Shown here: piece after piece, positions 27,505 to 36,024 of the stretch
How the letters are laid out: every line of letters starts with the position of its first letter
How positions within the stretch are numbered: position 1 is the stretch's first letter
Assembly: GCF_027497255.1 (NCBI RefSeq)
Contig: NZ_CP114903.1
Span: 1,674,001 to 1,738,000 of the forward strand
DNA length: 64,000 nucleotides
Reading direction: 5' to 3'
Source: Micromonospora sp. WMMD882
GTDB taxonomy: Bacteria; Actinomycetota; Actinomycetes; Mycobacteriales; Micromonosporaceae
Notes under the pieces: generated by a model
Databases searched by the model: none
Told to the model about the DNA's origin: nothing
Seen by the model: only the letters and a program-made list of their open reading frames with translations
Translations under genes and position numbers: made by a program

Positions 27505-27579
27505 GCACAGGCCCTGTCCACGCTGCCAGCACTCGCCCCCATGCGGCGATCAAGGCCGCCGGAGACCCGGACGGTAGGC

Positions 27580-27714
27580 ATGGGGAAGCTTCGACCCGTG
27601 GCAAGCCAAGAGGTTCAGGAGATGCTGGGCGTTTCCCGCACCCGCACCTACCAGATCACCAACTCGAAGACCTTCCCCGACCCGGTCGTTGTGCTGTCGG
27701 TCGGTCGGATCTGC
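27580..27714 (+). pseudogene. Truncated second copy of the AlpA-like gene
   Basis: From the ATG at 27580 the translation GKLRPVASQEVQEMLGVSRT... is almost identical to the gene at 27047, including the DNA. Identity stops abruptly after SVGRI, losing the C-terminal Trp-rich wing and recognition end. The frame continues with unrelated residues to a stop at 27849. The remaining helix-turn-helix might still fold, but the most natural reading is a duplicated, broken copy. The 3' junction is followed by AT-rich sequence unlike the neighbourhood. Confidence 0.75.
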
Positions 27715-27818
27715 CACGCGCCGGCCCGGCTGGCCCAGGTCCATTCACTTCACGGAGAACGCGCTGTCGGGAGCGCTCGATGCCCCTACATCCTGTATAT
27801 CGGAGAGCTTCGAGCGGG

Positions 27819-29753
27819 TCAGGAGGCGACCGGTAGCTCCTGGCGGTAGAAGATGTCGATGTCGACCTCTTCCCCGCCGACGGTCAACGTGTCCCACGGG
27901 CCGCTGGCCAGCAGGGTCCGCACGGTCTCGCCCTTCAGCTTCCGCAGGTGGTCTGAGAGGGTCTGGTCGTCGGGCAGGCCGGTCAGGCGGGAAGCCAGCC
28001 GGGCACGGATTCCCCGTAACCGCTCCAGCAACGCCTCGACGTCCGCCTCCCGGTCCGGTCCGTCGGTCGCCGGGGCGCGGTCGCTGGCTGCCGTCGGGGC
28101 GCTGCCGCCCGCCGCCGTCGGAACGGTCCCGGTCTCGGCGATCACGTCGGCGATGACGTCGGCGATGGCGCGGTTGACGCCCTGCTCGTCGGCGGTCACC
28201 ATGGCGTTCCAGGCGCGACTCTTGTGCCGGTACTGGAGCATCGACATCGCCGCCTCGTGCCGGGCGAAGTCGGCGTCCCGGAACGGCCGACCGCTCCAGC
28301 CGCCGGCCAGCGACCGGGCCAGCGAGATGGCCGACGCCAACCCGCTGTTGAGTCCACGGCCGGGCCAGAAGTGGATCGAGTTCGCCGCGTCGCCGATCAG
28401 GAAGCCGTACGTGCCGGGGGTGGTCGACGTCGGGGCGTACAGCCGGGCGGTGAACCGTGGGCGCTGGACCATGTCCAGGCGGAACGCGGTGACGGCGGTC
28501 AGGTTCTGCGGCGTCACGCCGAAGAAGGTCAGCCCCTCGTTCACCCGCCGCCACAACGGCGAGCTCTTGATCAGGGCGGGCAGGAACAGCGTGCCGTGGG
28601 TGGCGCACTGGAAGTCGCCGGCGTCCTCGCGGGCCATCAGGCACGGGCGGGACGCGATGCAGTCGGTGAACTCCCGCCGGACCGGGTCCAGCCCGACGAC
28701 CTCGGCGGCTTCGGCGTCGGTGAGCCGCATGTTCAGGAAGCCCTCGCCGCCCAACGAGTTGAGCAGGAAGCGGTTCTGGGCCACGGTCAGCAGGACGCTC
28801 ATCGGGTCCGGCAGGTCGGATTTCACCCGCAGGCCCAGGACGACGTCCTGGAGGTGCCGGTCGCCCAGCGAGTAGATCGAGCTGTCGGCGACGCCGAACT
28901 TCGTGGTGAAGTGCTCACGGGTACGCGACCGCGCGCCCTCGCAGATGGCGAGCACGTGCTCCCGGGCGACGGCCTGGTGCCGCTCGGCCGCGTCGAACCT
29001 GGCCGGCACCAGCCGGATCCGTCCGGACTTCTCGTTCGCCAACTCCAGGAGCCGGTCCTCGATGTAGGCGATCCGGATGTTCCGTGGGCCGTAGCCGCGG
29101 ATCGAGTCGGGGCCGGTCGGCCACATCTCCGAGTACGCCCCGGGAACGAACAGCCGCTCCTGCGCCTCCTCGGGCAGGTTGAGGTACTGGCGGCTCTGGA
29201 CGGTCACCACCTGCTGCCGTCGTACGTTGCCCTGCGCCTCGTTCTTCCACGCCACCCGCGCGCCGTCCTGGGTCCAGCGGCCGTCGTACACGGTGACGGC
29301 GACCCGGTCACCCAGGAGCCGTTCCAGGAGCAGGGCCAGGCTCAGCCCGACCGGCCCGCCACCGGAGACGGTGACCCGCAGGACCGGGCCCGGGTCGATG
29401 ACCTGGGTGACCCGGTTGTCGGGTTGGAACATGGTCAGGTCGGAGATCATCGTGGTCACGTCGGCGGTCACCTCGAAACAGAACGTCTCGTCGGTGATGG
29501 TGATCAGGTCACCGTGCTGGAGGACGTGCGAGCTGACCCGTTGGCCGTTGACCAGGGTCCCGTTGCGGCTGCCTCGGTCGTACAGCACGTACCCGCGTTC
29601 CTCGCGCACCACCTCGGCGTGGAAGCGGGAGACGCCCGTACTGGTGATCACCACGTCGTTGTCGCTCAGGCGGCCGAAGGTGAACCGGGTGTCGCCGACC
29701 GGAATCCGCCGCCCGGGACGGCGGCCCGTACGCTCCACGATCTCAGGTGCCAC
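27819..29753 (-). CDS. FHA domain fused to FAD-dependent monooxygenase-like protein (644 aa)
   Basis: Unusual fusion. The N-terminal FHA domain (about 20-95) carries FTFGRLSDNDVVI, GVSRFHAEV and DRGSRNGTLVNGQRV, the phosphothreonine-binding motifs. From about 125 to 540 follows a class A flavoprotein with the FAD motif VTVSGGGPVGLSLALLLERLL and the second FAD motif LIGDAANSIHFWPGRGLNSG, including the Asp. A helical Ala-rich C-terminal region ends the protein. The flavin part resembles kynurenine/aromatic monooxygenase-like enzymes, but no substrate residues were recognised. The GTG start follows AGGAC. Codon 579 (28017-28019) is the rare TTA. A kinase-dependent redox role is inferred from the FHA domain and the PknB-type kinase 3.5 kb away. 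The fusion is rare to my knowledge. Confidence 0.82.
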   Translation of the reverse strand: MAPEIVERTGRRPGRRIPVGDTRFTFGRLSDNDVVITSTGVSRFHAEVVREERGYVLYDRGSRNGTLVNGQRVSSHVLQHGDLITITDETFCFEVTADVTTMISDLTMFQPDNRVTQVIDPGPVLRVTVSGGGPVGLSLALLLERLLGDRVAVTVYDGRWTQDGARVAWKNEAQGNVRRQQVVTVQSRQYLNLPEEAQERLFVPGAYSEMWPTGPDSIRGYGPRNIRIAYIEDRLLELANEKSGRIRLVPARFDAAERHQAVAREHVLAICEGARSRTREHFTTKFGVADSSIYSLGDRHLQDVVLGLRVKSDLPDPMSVLLTVAQNRFLLNSLGGEGFLNMRLTDAEAAEVVGLDPVRREFTDCIASRPCLMAREDAGDFQCATHGTLFLPALIKSSPLWRRVNEGLTFFGVTPQNLTAVTAFRLDMVQRPRFTARLYAPTSTTPGTYGFLIGDAANSIHFWPGRGLNSGLASAISLARSLAGGWSGRPFRDADFARHEAAMSMLQYRHKSRAWNAMVTADEQGVNRAIADVIADVIAETGTVPTAAGGSAPTAASDRAPATDGPDREADVEALLERLRGIRARLASRLTGLPDDQTLSDHLRKLKGETVRTLLASGPWDTLTVGGEEVDIDIFYRQELPVAS

Positions 29754-29888
29754 TCGGTCCTGACCTTTCTGCGGACGCTCACGCTGCGACGTGCACTCTA
29801 ACCACCGTGACCAACCCGGGTAAGTCGGCCAACGGGCCGTTCGCGATCAGGTTGCCGACACCGGATCCCTTGCCGGACAGGCGATCCG

Positions 29889-29909
29889 GGGTCGGCGCGG
29901 GTCCGACCC
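29889..29909 (-). terminator. Hairpin after the lipoprotein gene
   Basis: A 7-bp stem (GGGTCGG/CCGACCC, 7-nt loop) lies 17 bases past the stop at 29926. A second 7-bp dyad (29861-29867 and 29883-29889) follows immediately. Together they probably end the lipoprotein transcript before the FHA-FAD gene promoter. Confidence 0.6.
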
Positions 29910-29925
29910 GCCATCCCCCGCCGGG

Positions 29926-31878
29926 TCACCTGCCCGGGACGAAGTCCGTGCCGAGCTGGGTGTCCGCACGGTTGGCGAAGTAGTCGAGCTGGGAGCTCAG
30001 TTTCGACTTCAGCGCGGCCTCGGTCGGCAGCTCGTCCTCAAGCGACTGCGCCGTGTCGGAGGTGGTGAGGTGGAGCAGGGCGCCGGTGGTCGGGTCGTAC
30101 AGACTCGCGCTGAAGAACGGCGTCCAGCCGTCGCTGTTCGGCACGTAGACGAAGACCCGCTGGAACACGACCAGACCGTCGAGGGTCGGCTCGCTGTCGT
30201 AGCTGCGCCACTCCTGGTTGTAGGTGGCGTACTCGTCCTTGAGCGTGCCGTCGCACTCCGCGTTGCCTGTCAGGTGGACGAAGTAGTCCTTGACGGTGGC
30301 GCGGAACTGCGGCTTGACGTACGTGACGTACAGGGCGGATCTGATCTTCCCTTGCGTGTACCACCTACCGGCGAACGAGGAGGGGCTGTACAGCCAGTTC
30401 TTCCAGTCGTTGCCGGCGACCTTGTCGACGCACTGGGTGCCGATGGTCGGGAAGGTCCGCACCGAGGCGTGCGGAGCGCTCGGGGCGCCGAACGCGCCAC
30501 CGGCCGCCGGCATGACCTCGGCCAGCCGGTCGAACGGCGGATCCTGGTAGCGGAGCTCGGCGGTGTACGTGCGGAGGCCGTTGCGGGCCAACTCGTCGAC
30601 GACGCCGACCATCTGCGGGATGACGTGGGCGTTCTGCCAGACCAGGACGATCGCCTTGAGCTGTGACCCGAGCAGCGCCTTCGCCGCCGCCGAGGCGTAC
30701 TGCGCGGGGTTCCAGCCTTCGACCATCTTCTCGGCCAGGATCAACCCGAAGTTCGTCATGATCTCGGCGCAGTCCACGAACGCGGCGCCGATGGCGTCCC
30801 CGAGCGCCTGCACGGTCTTCGGCGCGAGCCGGGCGATCTGCTCGGCGTGCTTGTAGACGCAGGCGCCGACCCGGGCGGCCTGGTCGGTCGCGGCGACGGC
30901 CCGGACCACGGCGTCGGTCGGCTTGGCCGGCATGACCACCTGGAGCGAGGCCGACATCAGGTCGAGGACGGGACGCGTGAGGTCCAGCGAGCCGCTGATC
31001 ACCACCGGTTCGTCCGGGTCGAACCGCGTGGCGTCGACCTTCAACGTGATCATGCTGCCGCCCGCCATGACGACCGACTGCGCGTTCATCCGTCGACCCA
31101 GCAGGTCGATCAGCAGGCTGTACGGGTTGCTCGGCTCGGGCGTGACCGTCTGGTACGTGACCCCCCTGGGCAGCCGCAGCAGGTACGGCTCGGTGTGCCG
31201 GTTGCTGAGGTGGAGCGTGTAGGTCTTCCGGGTCGCATCGTCCCGGACGAACGTGACGCACTCGATGGTCTTCGGCACGAACCCGGCCAGCTTCACCGTG
31301 ATCGGCAGGGCCTGGTACTTGCAGTCCTCGGCCACGGGAGGGTTGCCGGCCGCCCGGCCGATACCGCCCAGCAGGAGATTGTCGCTGCTGAGCAGGTTCC
31401 TGGCCGTGGTCCTGGCCTTCTCGGTCGCCTGCTCGACGTCCCACCAGCCGATGTCCCAGACCGAGAACCGGTCGGTACGGACGGTCGCGGTGTGTTTGCC
31501 CCGGTCGACTGAGTCCGGCGGCAGCGCCACCCACTCGTCACCCTCGAAGCGCAGGATCGCCAGGTTGTCGACCTGCGCCGGCGTGGCGTCCTGCGGGTAC
31601 GAGATGGTGACGGTGGCGTCAGCGTCGGGCCCGAGTTTCCCGCCCTGGACCTCGACCCGGCTCGCCGGACCGTCGAAGAGGCGGTAGCCACCGGTGTCCG
31701 CCGTCGGCGGCTCGACCGTGGTGACTTCGAGCCTTCCGCCCTCCAGCTTGGACTTCCTGACGGTGACCGTCGTGTGGGTCGTCTCGTCCCCGGCGGTTAT
31801 CTCACCGTCGCCCGAGCACGCCGCCGTGCCCGCGGTCAGAATCGTGAGGCTCACCAGCACCGCCGCTGGTCGTCGCAT
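29926..31878 (-). CDS. Secreted lipoprotein of unknown function (650 aa)
   Basis: Unrecognised exported protein. The signal peptide ends at Cys21 (GTAAC), a likely lipidation site. Early residues form a ZU5-like or GAIN-like beta domain (ATVTISYPQDATPAQVDNLAILRFEGDEWVALPPDSVD...FSVWDIGWWD), followed by further beta-rich segments, a helical middle (AAKALLGSQLKAIVLVWQNAHVIPQMV) and a C-terminal domain with several Cys (GTQCVD, NAECDG). GGATGG lies six bases before the chosen ATG; a longer frame to 32400 overlaps the divergent NADAR gene and is not credible. It is transcribed towards the FHA-FAD gene with a 172-base gap. No function is proposed. Confidence 0.78.
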   Translation of the reverse strand: MRRPAAVLVSLTILTAGTAACSGDGEITAGDETTHTTVTVRKSKLEGGRLEVTTVEPPTADTGGYRLFDGPASRVEVQGGKLGPDADATVTISYPQDATPAQVDNLAILRFEGDEWVALPPDSVDRGKHTATVRTDRFSVWDIGWWDVEQATEKARTTARNLLSSDNLLLGGIGRAAGNPPVAEDCKYQALPITVKLAGFVPKTIECVTFVRDDATRKTYTLHLSNRHTEPYLLRLPRGVTYQTVTPEPSNPYSLLIDLLGRRMNAQSVVMAGGSMITLKVDATRFDPDEPVVISGSLDLTRPVLDLMSASLQVVMPAKPTDAVVRAVAATDQAARVGACVYKHAEQIARLAPKTVQALGDAIGAAFVDCAEIMTNFGLILAEKMVEGWNPAQYASAAAKALLGSQLKAIVLVWQNAHVIPQMVGVVDELARNGLRTYTAELRYQDPPFDRLAEVMPAAGGAFGAPSAPHASVRTFPTIGTQCVDKVAGNDWKNWLYSPSSFAGRWYTQGKIRSALYVTYVKPQFRATVKDYFVHLTGNAECDGTLKDEYATYNQEWRSYDSEPTLDGLVVFQRVFVYVPNSDGWTPFFSASLYDPTTGALLHLTTSDTAQSLEDELPTEAALKSKLSSQLDYFANRADTQLGTDFVPGR

Positions 31879-32055
31879 GCGCTGCCATCCTTTGTGTACG
31901 CCCGGCGGAAGCGGCGAATCTAGCATCCCGCGGCGGTACGGACGGCACGGCCGAATGGTCGGACGTCGGCACCGGCGCGAACGGATCCCGGCGCCGATCG
32001 ACCGACCGGGCGGACCGCAGCCGGAACCCGGTGGCCGGGGCGGGGCGGATGTGGC

Positions 32056-32637
32056 ATGTTCTGCCGCATGCGCCCGACCGACGTCCTGCCCAGCTCCGTC
32101 GAGGAGGCCCGCCGGCGCGAGGCGGCGGGCGTACCGATGCGGTTCCTGTTCTTCTGGGGCCACCGACCGGGCCGGGGCGGTGGCGTCGGCCGGGGTTGTC
32201 TGAGCCAGTGGTGGCCGGCGCCGTTCACCGTCGACGGTCTGGAGTTCCCGACCGCGGAGCACTTCATGATGCGCCACAAGGCGCTGCTCTTCGGTGACGA
32301 GGAGGTCGCCGACCAAATCCTGACCACGCCGGACCCGGGCGCGGTCAAGGCCCTCGGCCGGCGGGTACGCGGCTTCGACGAGGCCGTCTGGCAGACCCAC
32401 CGGTACGCGATCGTGGTCGCCGGGAACACCGCGAAGTTCGGCCAGCGCCCGGAGTTACGGGACTACCTGCTCGGCACCGGGGAGCAGATCCTGGTCGAGG
32501 CGAGCCCGCTGGACCGGGTGTGGGGCATCGGGCTGACCGCCGACGACGAACGGGCGACCAGCCCGGCACGTTGGCGCGGGCTGAACCTGCTCGGCTTCGC
32601 CCTGATGGACGCCCGCGCGGCCCTACGCGCCTCCTGA
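32056..32637 (+). CDS. NADAR-family protein, putative ADP-ribose-related N-glycosidase (193 aa)
   Basis: Matches the NADAR (RibX/YbiA-like) family. FLFFWGHRP..., LSQWWPAPFTVDGLEFPTAEHFMMRHKALLFGDEEVADQIL, VKALGRRVRGFDEAVW, KFGQRPELRDYLLGTGEQILVEASPLDRVWGIGL and NLLGFALM are all characteristic. Family members hydrolyse N-glycosidic bonds in riboflavin intermediates, and related proteins remove ADP-ribose from guanine, so a repair or anti-toxin role is possible. ATG 32056 or ATG 32068 could be the start. Codon 134 (32455-32457) is the rare TTA, hinting at developmental control. Confidence 0.87.
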   Translation: MFCRMRPTDVLPSSVEEARRREAAGVPMRFLFFWGHRPGRGGGVGRGCLSQWWPAPFTVDGLEFPTAEHFMMRHKALLFGDEEVADQILTTPDPGAVKALGRRVRGFDEAVWQTHRYAIVVAGNTAKFGQRPELRDYLLGTGEQILVEASPLDRVWGIGLTADDERATSPARWRGLNLLGFALMDARAALRAS

Positions 32638-32702
32638 CCCGTCCGGGGCGGGTGGACGCAGCACAGGCGGCGCGACGGAACCGCGTGCACCGCCGCCCGC
32701 AC

Positions 32703-32791
32703 AGCAGGCGGGCGCGGAGAGCCAGCAGAGCAGGCGGGCGCGGAGAACCGCAGCGGAGCAGGGGCGTCACGTCGGAGCAGGGGCGTCACGT
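32703..32791. repeat. Two pairs of short direct repeats
   Basis: An 18-base unit occurs at 32703-32720 and 32729-32746. A separate 19-base unit is perfectly tandem at 32754-32772 and 32773-32791. Confidence 0.8.
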
Positions 32792-32818
32792 CGGGCTCGG
32801 ACGTGTGGTCCGGTCGGC

Positions 32819-32895
32819 GTCCTTTGGAGCTGCCCCATATCCGGGGCGCTGACCCGGTCACGCAGTGCCCCATATCCGGGGCAGCTCCAAAGGAC
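32819..32895. repeat. Composite palindromic repeat element
   Basis: Outer arms 32819-32836 and 32878-32895 form a perfect 18-bp stem. Nested within are two identical small palindromes GCCCCATATCCGGGGC (32832-32847 and 32867-32882) separated by about 20 bases. The core equals the reverse complement of the one at 24449-24464. The structure resembles a paired REP/BIME unit or a small non-autonomous mobile element. Confidence 0.8.
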
Positions 32896-32934
32896 GCGCA
32901 CACCTCATCATCTCCCCCGCCCAGGCTGCCCGGC

Positions 32935-32994
32935 CGAACCGCCCGGCCCACCCACAGGCGAACCGCCCGACCCACCCACGGCCGAACCGCCCGG
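32935..32994. repeat. 24-bp tandem repeats, 2.5 units
   Basis: Units start at 32935, 32959 and 32983 (CGAACCGCCCGGCCCACCCA-type, last unit partial). They are immediately upstream of the DUF4190-like gene and appear non-coding. Confidence 0.75.
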
Positions 32995-33111
32995 CGGAGC
33001 CGCCGCCCGGCCGACCCACCGCACAGCCGGGCCGCGCACGGCCGCCCTGGCCCCGGGGCGCTTGCGGGCGGCGGCCAGACTGTGAGGTCACCCGTCACAC
33101 CGGAGGAACCC

Positions 33112-33435
33112 ATGGACGACCAGCAGCCGCCCGTACCGCCCGCCCCGGGCAACGGGCCGCCGCCGTACCAGCAGCCCATGTACCACCCGCAGTACGCGCC
33201 GTTCAACACGTACGCGATCCTCGCCCTGGTGTTCGGGGTGATGGTGTTTCCGCCGCTGGGCATCTACTTCGGCAACCGGGCCCGGCGGGAGATCGCCCAG
33301 ACCGGCGAGCGGGGCGGCGAGCTCGCCACCGCCGGCATCGTCGTCGGCTGGATCTTCACCATCCTGTACGGGGTGCTCCTGCTGGTCTGGTGCGGTCTCG
33401 CCGGCACGATGCTGGCCGGGTCGACCGCTCCCTGA
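33112..33435 (+). CDS. Small DUF4190-like membrane protein (107 aa)
   Basis: A Pro/Gln/Tyr-rich cytoplasmic N-terminus (PPPYQQPMYHPQYAPFN) is followed by two transmembrane helices, YAILALVFGVMVFPPLGIYFG and GIVVGWIFTILYGVLLLVWCGL, joined by a short basic loop (NRARREIAQTGERGGE). The pattern LALV.G...PP..I.FG..A..EI..TGERG is typical of DUF4190 proteins of actinomycetes, whose function is unknown. GGAGG precedes the ATG by six bases. Convergent with the NYN-LOTUS gene, with 8 bases between stops. Confidence 0.85.
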   Translation: MDDQQPPVPPAPGNGPPPYQQPMYHPQYAPFNTYAILALVFGVMVFPPLGIYFGNRARREIAQTGERGGELATAGIVVGWIFTILYGVLLLVWCGLAGTMLAGSTAP

Positions 33436-33443
33436 TCCTGCGC

Positions 33444-34553
33444 TCAGCCGCCCGGGGTGAGCAGGTAGTCGTCGTTGTCCTGGCTCCACCGCAGGTCGAC
33501 CACGCCGCTGGTGGCCGCCGCCCGGCAGAACTGCAGGAAGCTGCGGTAGCCGAGCTTCTTCTCGCTGAAGTCCGGGCGGGCCCGGCGGAGCTGGTTCTTC
33601 AGGCCGGACAGCGCCACCGTGCCGTCGCCGCCCGCCAGGTCGACCACCACCGACCGGAGCAGGCCGAACGCCACCTCGCGGTCGCCGTGCTCGGGCAGCG
33701 ACACCTCCGGGTCGCCCTTGGCCGGGCCCTCGGCCAGCTCGACCACGCGGTGCGCGGCGAGGTGCCGCAGCAGCTCGCCGAAGGTGCGGAACCCGTAGTC
33801 GGACTCGCTGAACGTGGGGTCCTTGCGCAGCAGGGTGCGCTTCAGGGTGGAGGCGCTCACCGTGCCGCTGGAGCTGCCCTGGAGACCTGCGACCGTCTGG
33901 GCGACGAGGACGGCGAGCGTGTCGACGTCCCGGGGCGGCTCCTCCTCCACGGCCGGCGGCTCGACCTCCGGCTCGGTCACCGGCCGCGCGCCGGGCTGCT
34001 GCGCCGGCTGCGGCTCCGCGCCGGGCGGCCGGGCCGGACGGGTTCGCCGCTCCCGGACCGGCGGGATGTCCACCCCTTCCAGCCGGTCGTAGTAGAGGAA
34101 CTCGTCGCAGGCCGGCGGCAGCAGCGCCGAGGTGGACTTCTCCACCCCGACCCCGATGACCCGCTTGTTGAGCTCGCGGAGCTTGTGCACCAGCGGCGTG
34201 AAGTCGCTGTCGCCGGTGCAGATCACGAACGTCGAGATGTAGCCGCGCTCGAAGGCCAACTCCACCGCGTCGACGGCCATCTTGATGTCGGCGGCGTTCT
34301 TGCGGGACGCGCCCATCCGCTGCGGGATCTCGATGAGCTCGACGTGGGAGCGGGTCAGCATCCGCCGGTCCTCGTCGAAGTACGACCAGTCCGCGTACGC
34401 CCGACGCACCACCACCCGCCCCCGCTCGGCGAGCGCGTCCGCGATGGGACGGAAGTCGAACGGCTTGCCGCCGTGATGGTCGCGGGCGCCCAGCGCGAGG
34501 TTCTCGTAATCGAGGAAAAGGGCAATCCGGTCTTCCTGCTCCACGCCGAACAC
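33444..34553 (-). CDS. NYN-domain putative RNase with two LOTUS/OST-HTH domains (369 aa)
   Basis: Predicted RNA-processing or RNA-binding protein. The N-terminal NYN (PIN-like nuclease) domain, about 8-160, shows acidic catalytic residues in IALFLDYENL, AADIKMAVDAVE and ICTGDSDFTPLVHKLRE. An acidic Pro-rich linker leads to two LOTUS modules, about 215-280 (LKRTLLRKDPTFSESDYGFRTFGELLRHL) and about 300-365 (LKNQLRRARPDFSEKKLGYRSFLQFCR). LOTUS domains bind RNA (G-quadruplex) in other organisms, so RNA turnover is the likely role. Start GTG 34553 or GTG 34544. Confidence 0.9.
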   Translation of the reverse strand: MFGVEQEDRIALFLDYENLALGARDHHGGKPFDFRPIADALAERGRVVVRRAYADWSYFDEDRRMLTRSHVELIEIPQRMGASRKNAADIKMAVDAVELAFERGYISTFVICTGDSDFTPLVHKLRELNKRVIGVGVEKSTSALLPPACDEFLYYDRLEGVDIPPVRERRTRPARPPGAEPQPAQQPGARPVTEPEVEPPAVEEEPPRDVDTLAVLVAQTVAGLQGSSSGTVSASTLKRTLLRKDPTFSESDYGFRTFGELLRHLAAHRVVELAEGPAKGDPEVSLPEHGDREVAFGLLRSVVVDLAGGDGTVALSGLKNQLRRARPDFSEKKLGYRSFLQFCRAAATSGVVDLRWSQDNDDYLLTPGG

Positions 34554-34605
34554 CCTACGCCCTGCCCGGTGGCTCGCCGCGCCGCCGTCGGCGACCGCCG
34601 GACGC

Positions 34606-34641
34606 GGCGACGGCCGTCACCTGGTGGTGACGGCCGTCGCC
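34606..34641 (-). terminator. Hairpin terminator of the protease gene
   Basis: A perfect 16-bp inverted repeat with 4-nt loop TGGT (arms 34606-34621 and 34626-34641) starts 18 bases past the protease stop and just before the NYN-LOTUS start region. Confidence 0.85.
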
Positions 34642-34658
34642 CGGTGGTGGTGGGACGA

Positions 34659-35711
34659 TCAGATGATCTCGACGCCGTAGACGCTCAGCGCCTCGGTGAC
34701 CGGCTGGAAGTAGGTGGTGCCGCCGGTGGAGCAGTTGCCGCTGCCGCCGGAGGTCAGCCCCAGGGCGGTGCTGCCGCTGACCAGCGCGCCCCCGCTGTCG
34801 CCCGGCTCGGCGCAGACGGTGGTGCGGATCAGGCCGCTGACCGAGCCCTCGGCGTAGTTGACCGTGGCGTCGACCGCCTCCACCGTGCCGCCGTGCAGGC
34901 CGGTGGTGCTGCCGGAACGTTCCACCGACTGTCCGACGTAGGCGTCGGCGGCGCCGGTGACGTCCCGGGTGGTGCCGTCGTAGAGGTACACGCTGCCGTC
35001 GGCGGCCCCGGCGTCGGCGTGCGTGACGATGCCGTAGTCGTCGCCGGGGAAGCTGCCGGTGCCGCCGGTGCCGAGCAGGGCGCTCTGCCCCGAGTCGGCG
35101 TACCAGTTGGCGGCGATGTCGGTGCAGTGTCCGGCGGTCAGGAAGTAGCTGCCGGCGGCGTTGCGGACGTTGAAGCCGGCCGAGCAGCGACCGCCGCCGC
35201 CGGCCCAGATGGCCTCGCCGCCGGCGATCCGGACGCTGAGGGTGCCGGCTTCCCGCTCGACCCGGACGGCCCCGCCGAGCCGGTCGGCGACCGCCTCGAC
35301 ACGCTGGAGCTTCGCGCCGGTGACGGTGCTGTCGACGGAGACGACGACCTGGTTGGTGGCCGGGTCGGTCCACCACGCGGTGCCGGGGATCTTCGCGGAG
35401 CTGTCCAACGCGGCGGTGGCGCGGGCCAGTTCCCCCGCGCCCCGGGTGACGGACCGGGGGGTGGCGCCGGCCGCGCGGACCTTCGCGGCCGCCGTCTCGT
35501 CCGTCACGGTGACCACCATGGTGCCGTCGGCCCGGGCGTACGCCCCGGCGGAGCGGTCGCCGAGGGTGGCGGCGAGCGCGGTGGCCTGGCCGGGTGAGGC
35601 GGCTGCCGGCGGCGCGGCCTGGGCCGGCGCGCCGGCCAGCGCGCCGGCGACCAGCACGCCGGCCACGGCGCTGGCGGTGACCTGCCGCGACGGGGACCCG
35701 GGAAGACGCAT
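34659..35711 (-). CDS. Secreted streptogrisin-like serine protease with propeptide (350 aa)
   Basis: Exported chymotrypsin-fold (S1 family, alpha-lytic/streptogrisin type) protease. The signal peptide ends near AQAAPPAA. A propeptide of about 140 residues ([30 protein letters not shown]) acts as a folding chaperone in this family. The mature domain starts near [21 protein letters not shown]. The triad is His in LTAGHC, Asp in FPGDDYGIV and Ser in [12 protein letters not shown]; paired Cys residues fit the conserved disulfides. GGAGG lies six bases before the ATG. A good vegetative-type promoter is at 35799-35827 and a strong terminator follows. Confidence 0.93.
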   Translation of the reverse strand: MRLPGSPSRQVTASAVAGVLVAGALAGAPAQAAPPAAASPGQATALAATLGDRSAGAYARADGTMVVTVTDETAAAKVRAAGATPRSVTRGAGELARATAALDSSAKIPGTAWWTDPATNQVVVSVDSTVTGAKLQRVEAVADRLGGAVRVEREAGTLSVRIAGGEAIWAGGGGRCSAGFNVRNAAGSYFLTAGHCTDIAANWYADSGQSALLGTGGTGSFPGDDYGIVTHADAGAADGSVYLYDGTTRDVTGAADAYVGQSVERSGSTTGLHGGTVEAVDATVNYAEGSVSGLIRTTVCAEPGDSGGALVSGSTALGLTSGGSGNCSTGGTTYFQPVTEALSVYGVEII

Positions 35712-35798
35712 GGGATACCTCCAGGAGCACGAGCCGCCCGGTCAGGCAGCCCTGGGTGTCCGATCGGATGGTGAGGCTCAGCCGATCGGGTGGGTCGA

Positions 35799-35827
35799 AG
35801 TATTCACAGCCCTCACATTGATGGCAA
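35799..35827 (-). promoter_or_regulatory. Sigma-70-like promoter of the protease gene
   Basis: On the minus strand, TTGCCA (35827-35822) and AATACT (35804-35799) are separated by exactly 17 bases, about 90 bases upstream of the start codon. The rest of the 313-base gap (35712-36024) shows no other recognised feature except the hairpin at 36007. Confidence 0.6.
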
Positions 35828-36006
35828 GAGTCATGGTTGACCACGGTCCGTGATATCTCACGACTTGAGTCCCGACAGTCCGGCCGGCGGCAAGTCAGAC
35901 GATTGGTGGGGATTCGCGCCGTCTTCGCAGGTCAGCGTCGAAGTGTGACGGCCGTCACCGGAACCGGACGGGCACCGCCCCGACCACCATGCGGGACGCG
36001 ATGGAT

Positions 36007-36022
36007 CACCGGAAAATCGGTG
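36007..36022 (-). terminator. Small hairpin after the OleD-like gene
   Basis: CACCG/CGGTG stem with a 6-nt AT-rich loop, starting 3 bases past the TAA stop at 36025. A weak candidate for the operon end. Confidence 0.4.
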
Positions 36023-36024
36023 GT

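Larger units (their letters stand above)
32638..33111. other. Intergenic region dense in short repeats
   Basis: No convincing gene is present. The 474 bases contain two kinds of tandem repeat (32703-32791), a composite palindromic element (32819-32895) and 24-bp tandem repeats (32935-32994). The ribosome site GGAGG at 33102 for the next gene ends the region. It looks like a hotspot for slippage and repeat insertion. Confidence 0.7.

Noticed and set aside
24400..28000. An integrative conjugative element (AICE)
   Set aside because: AlpA-like and GntR-like small regulators are present, but no integrase, replication initiator, FtsK-like translocase or tRNA attachment site was seen.
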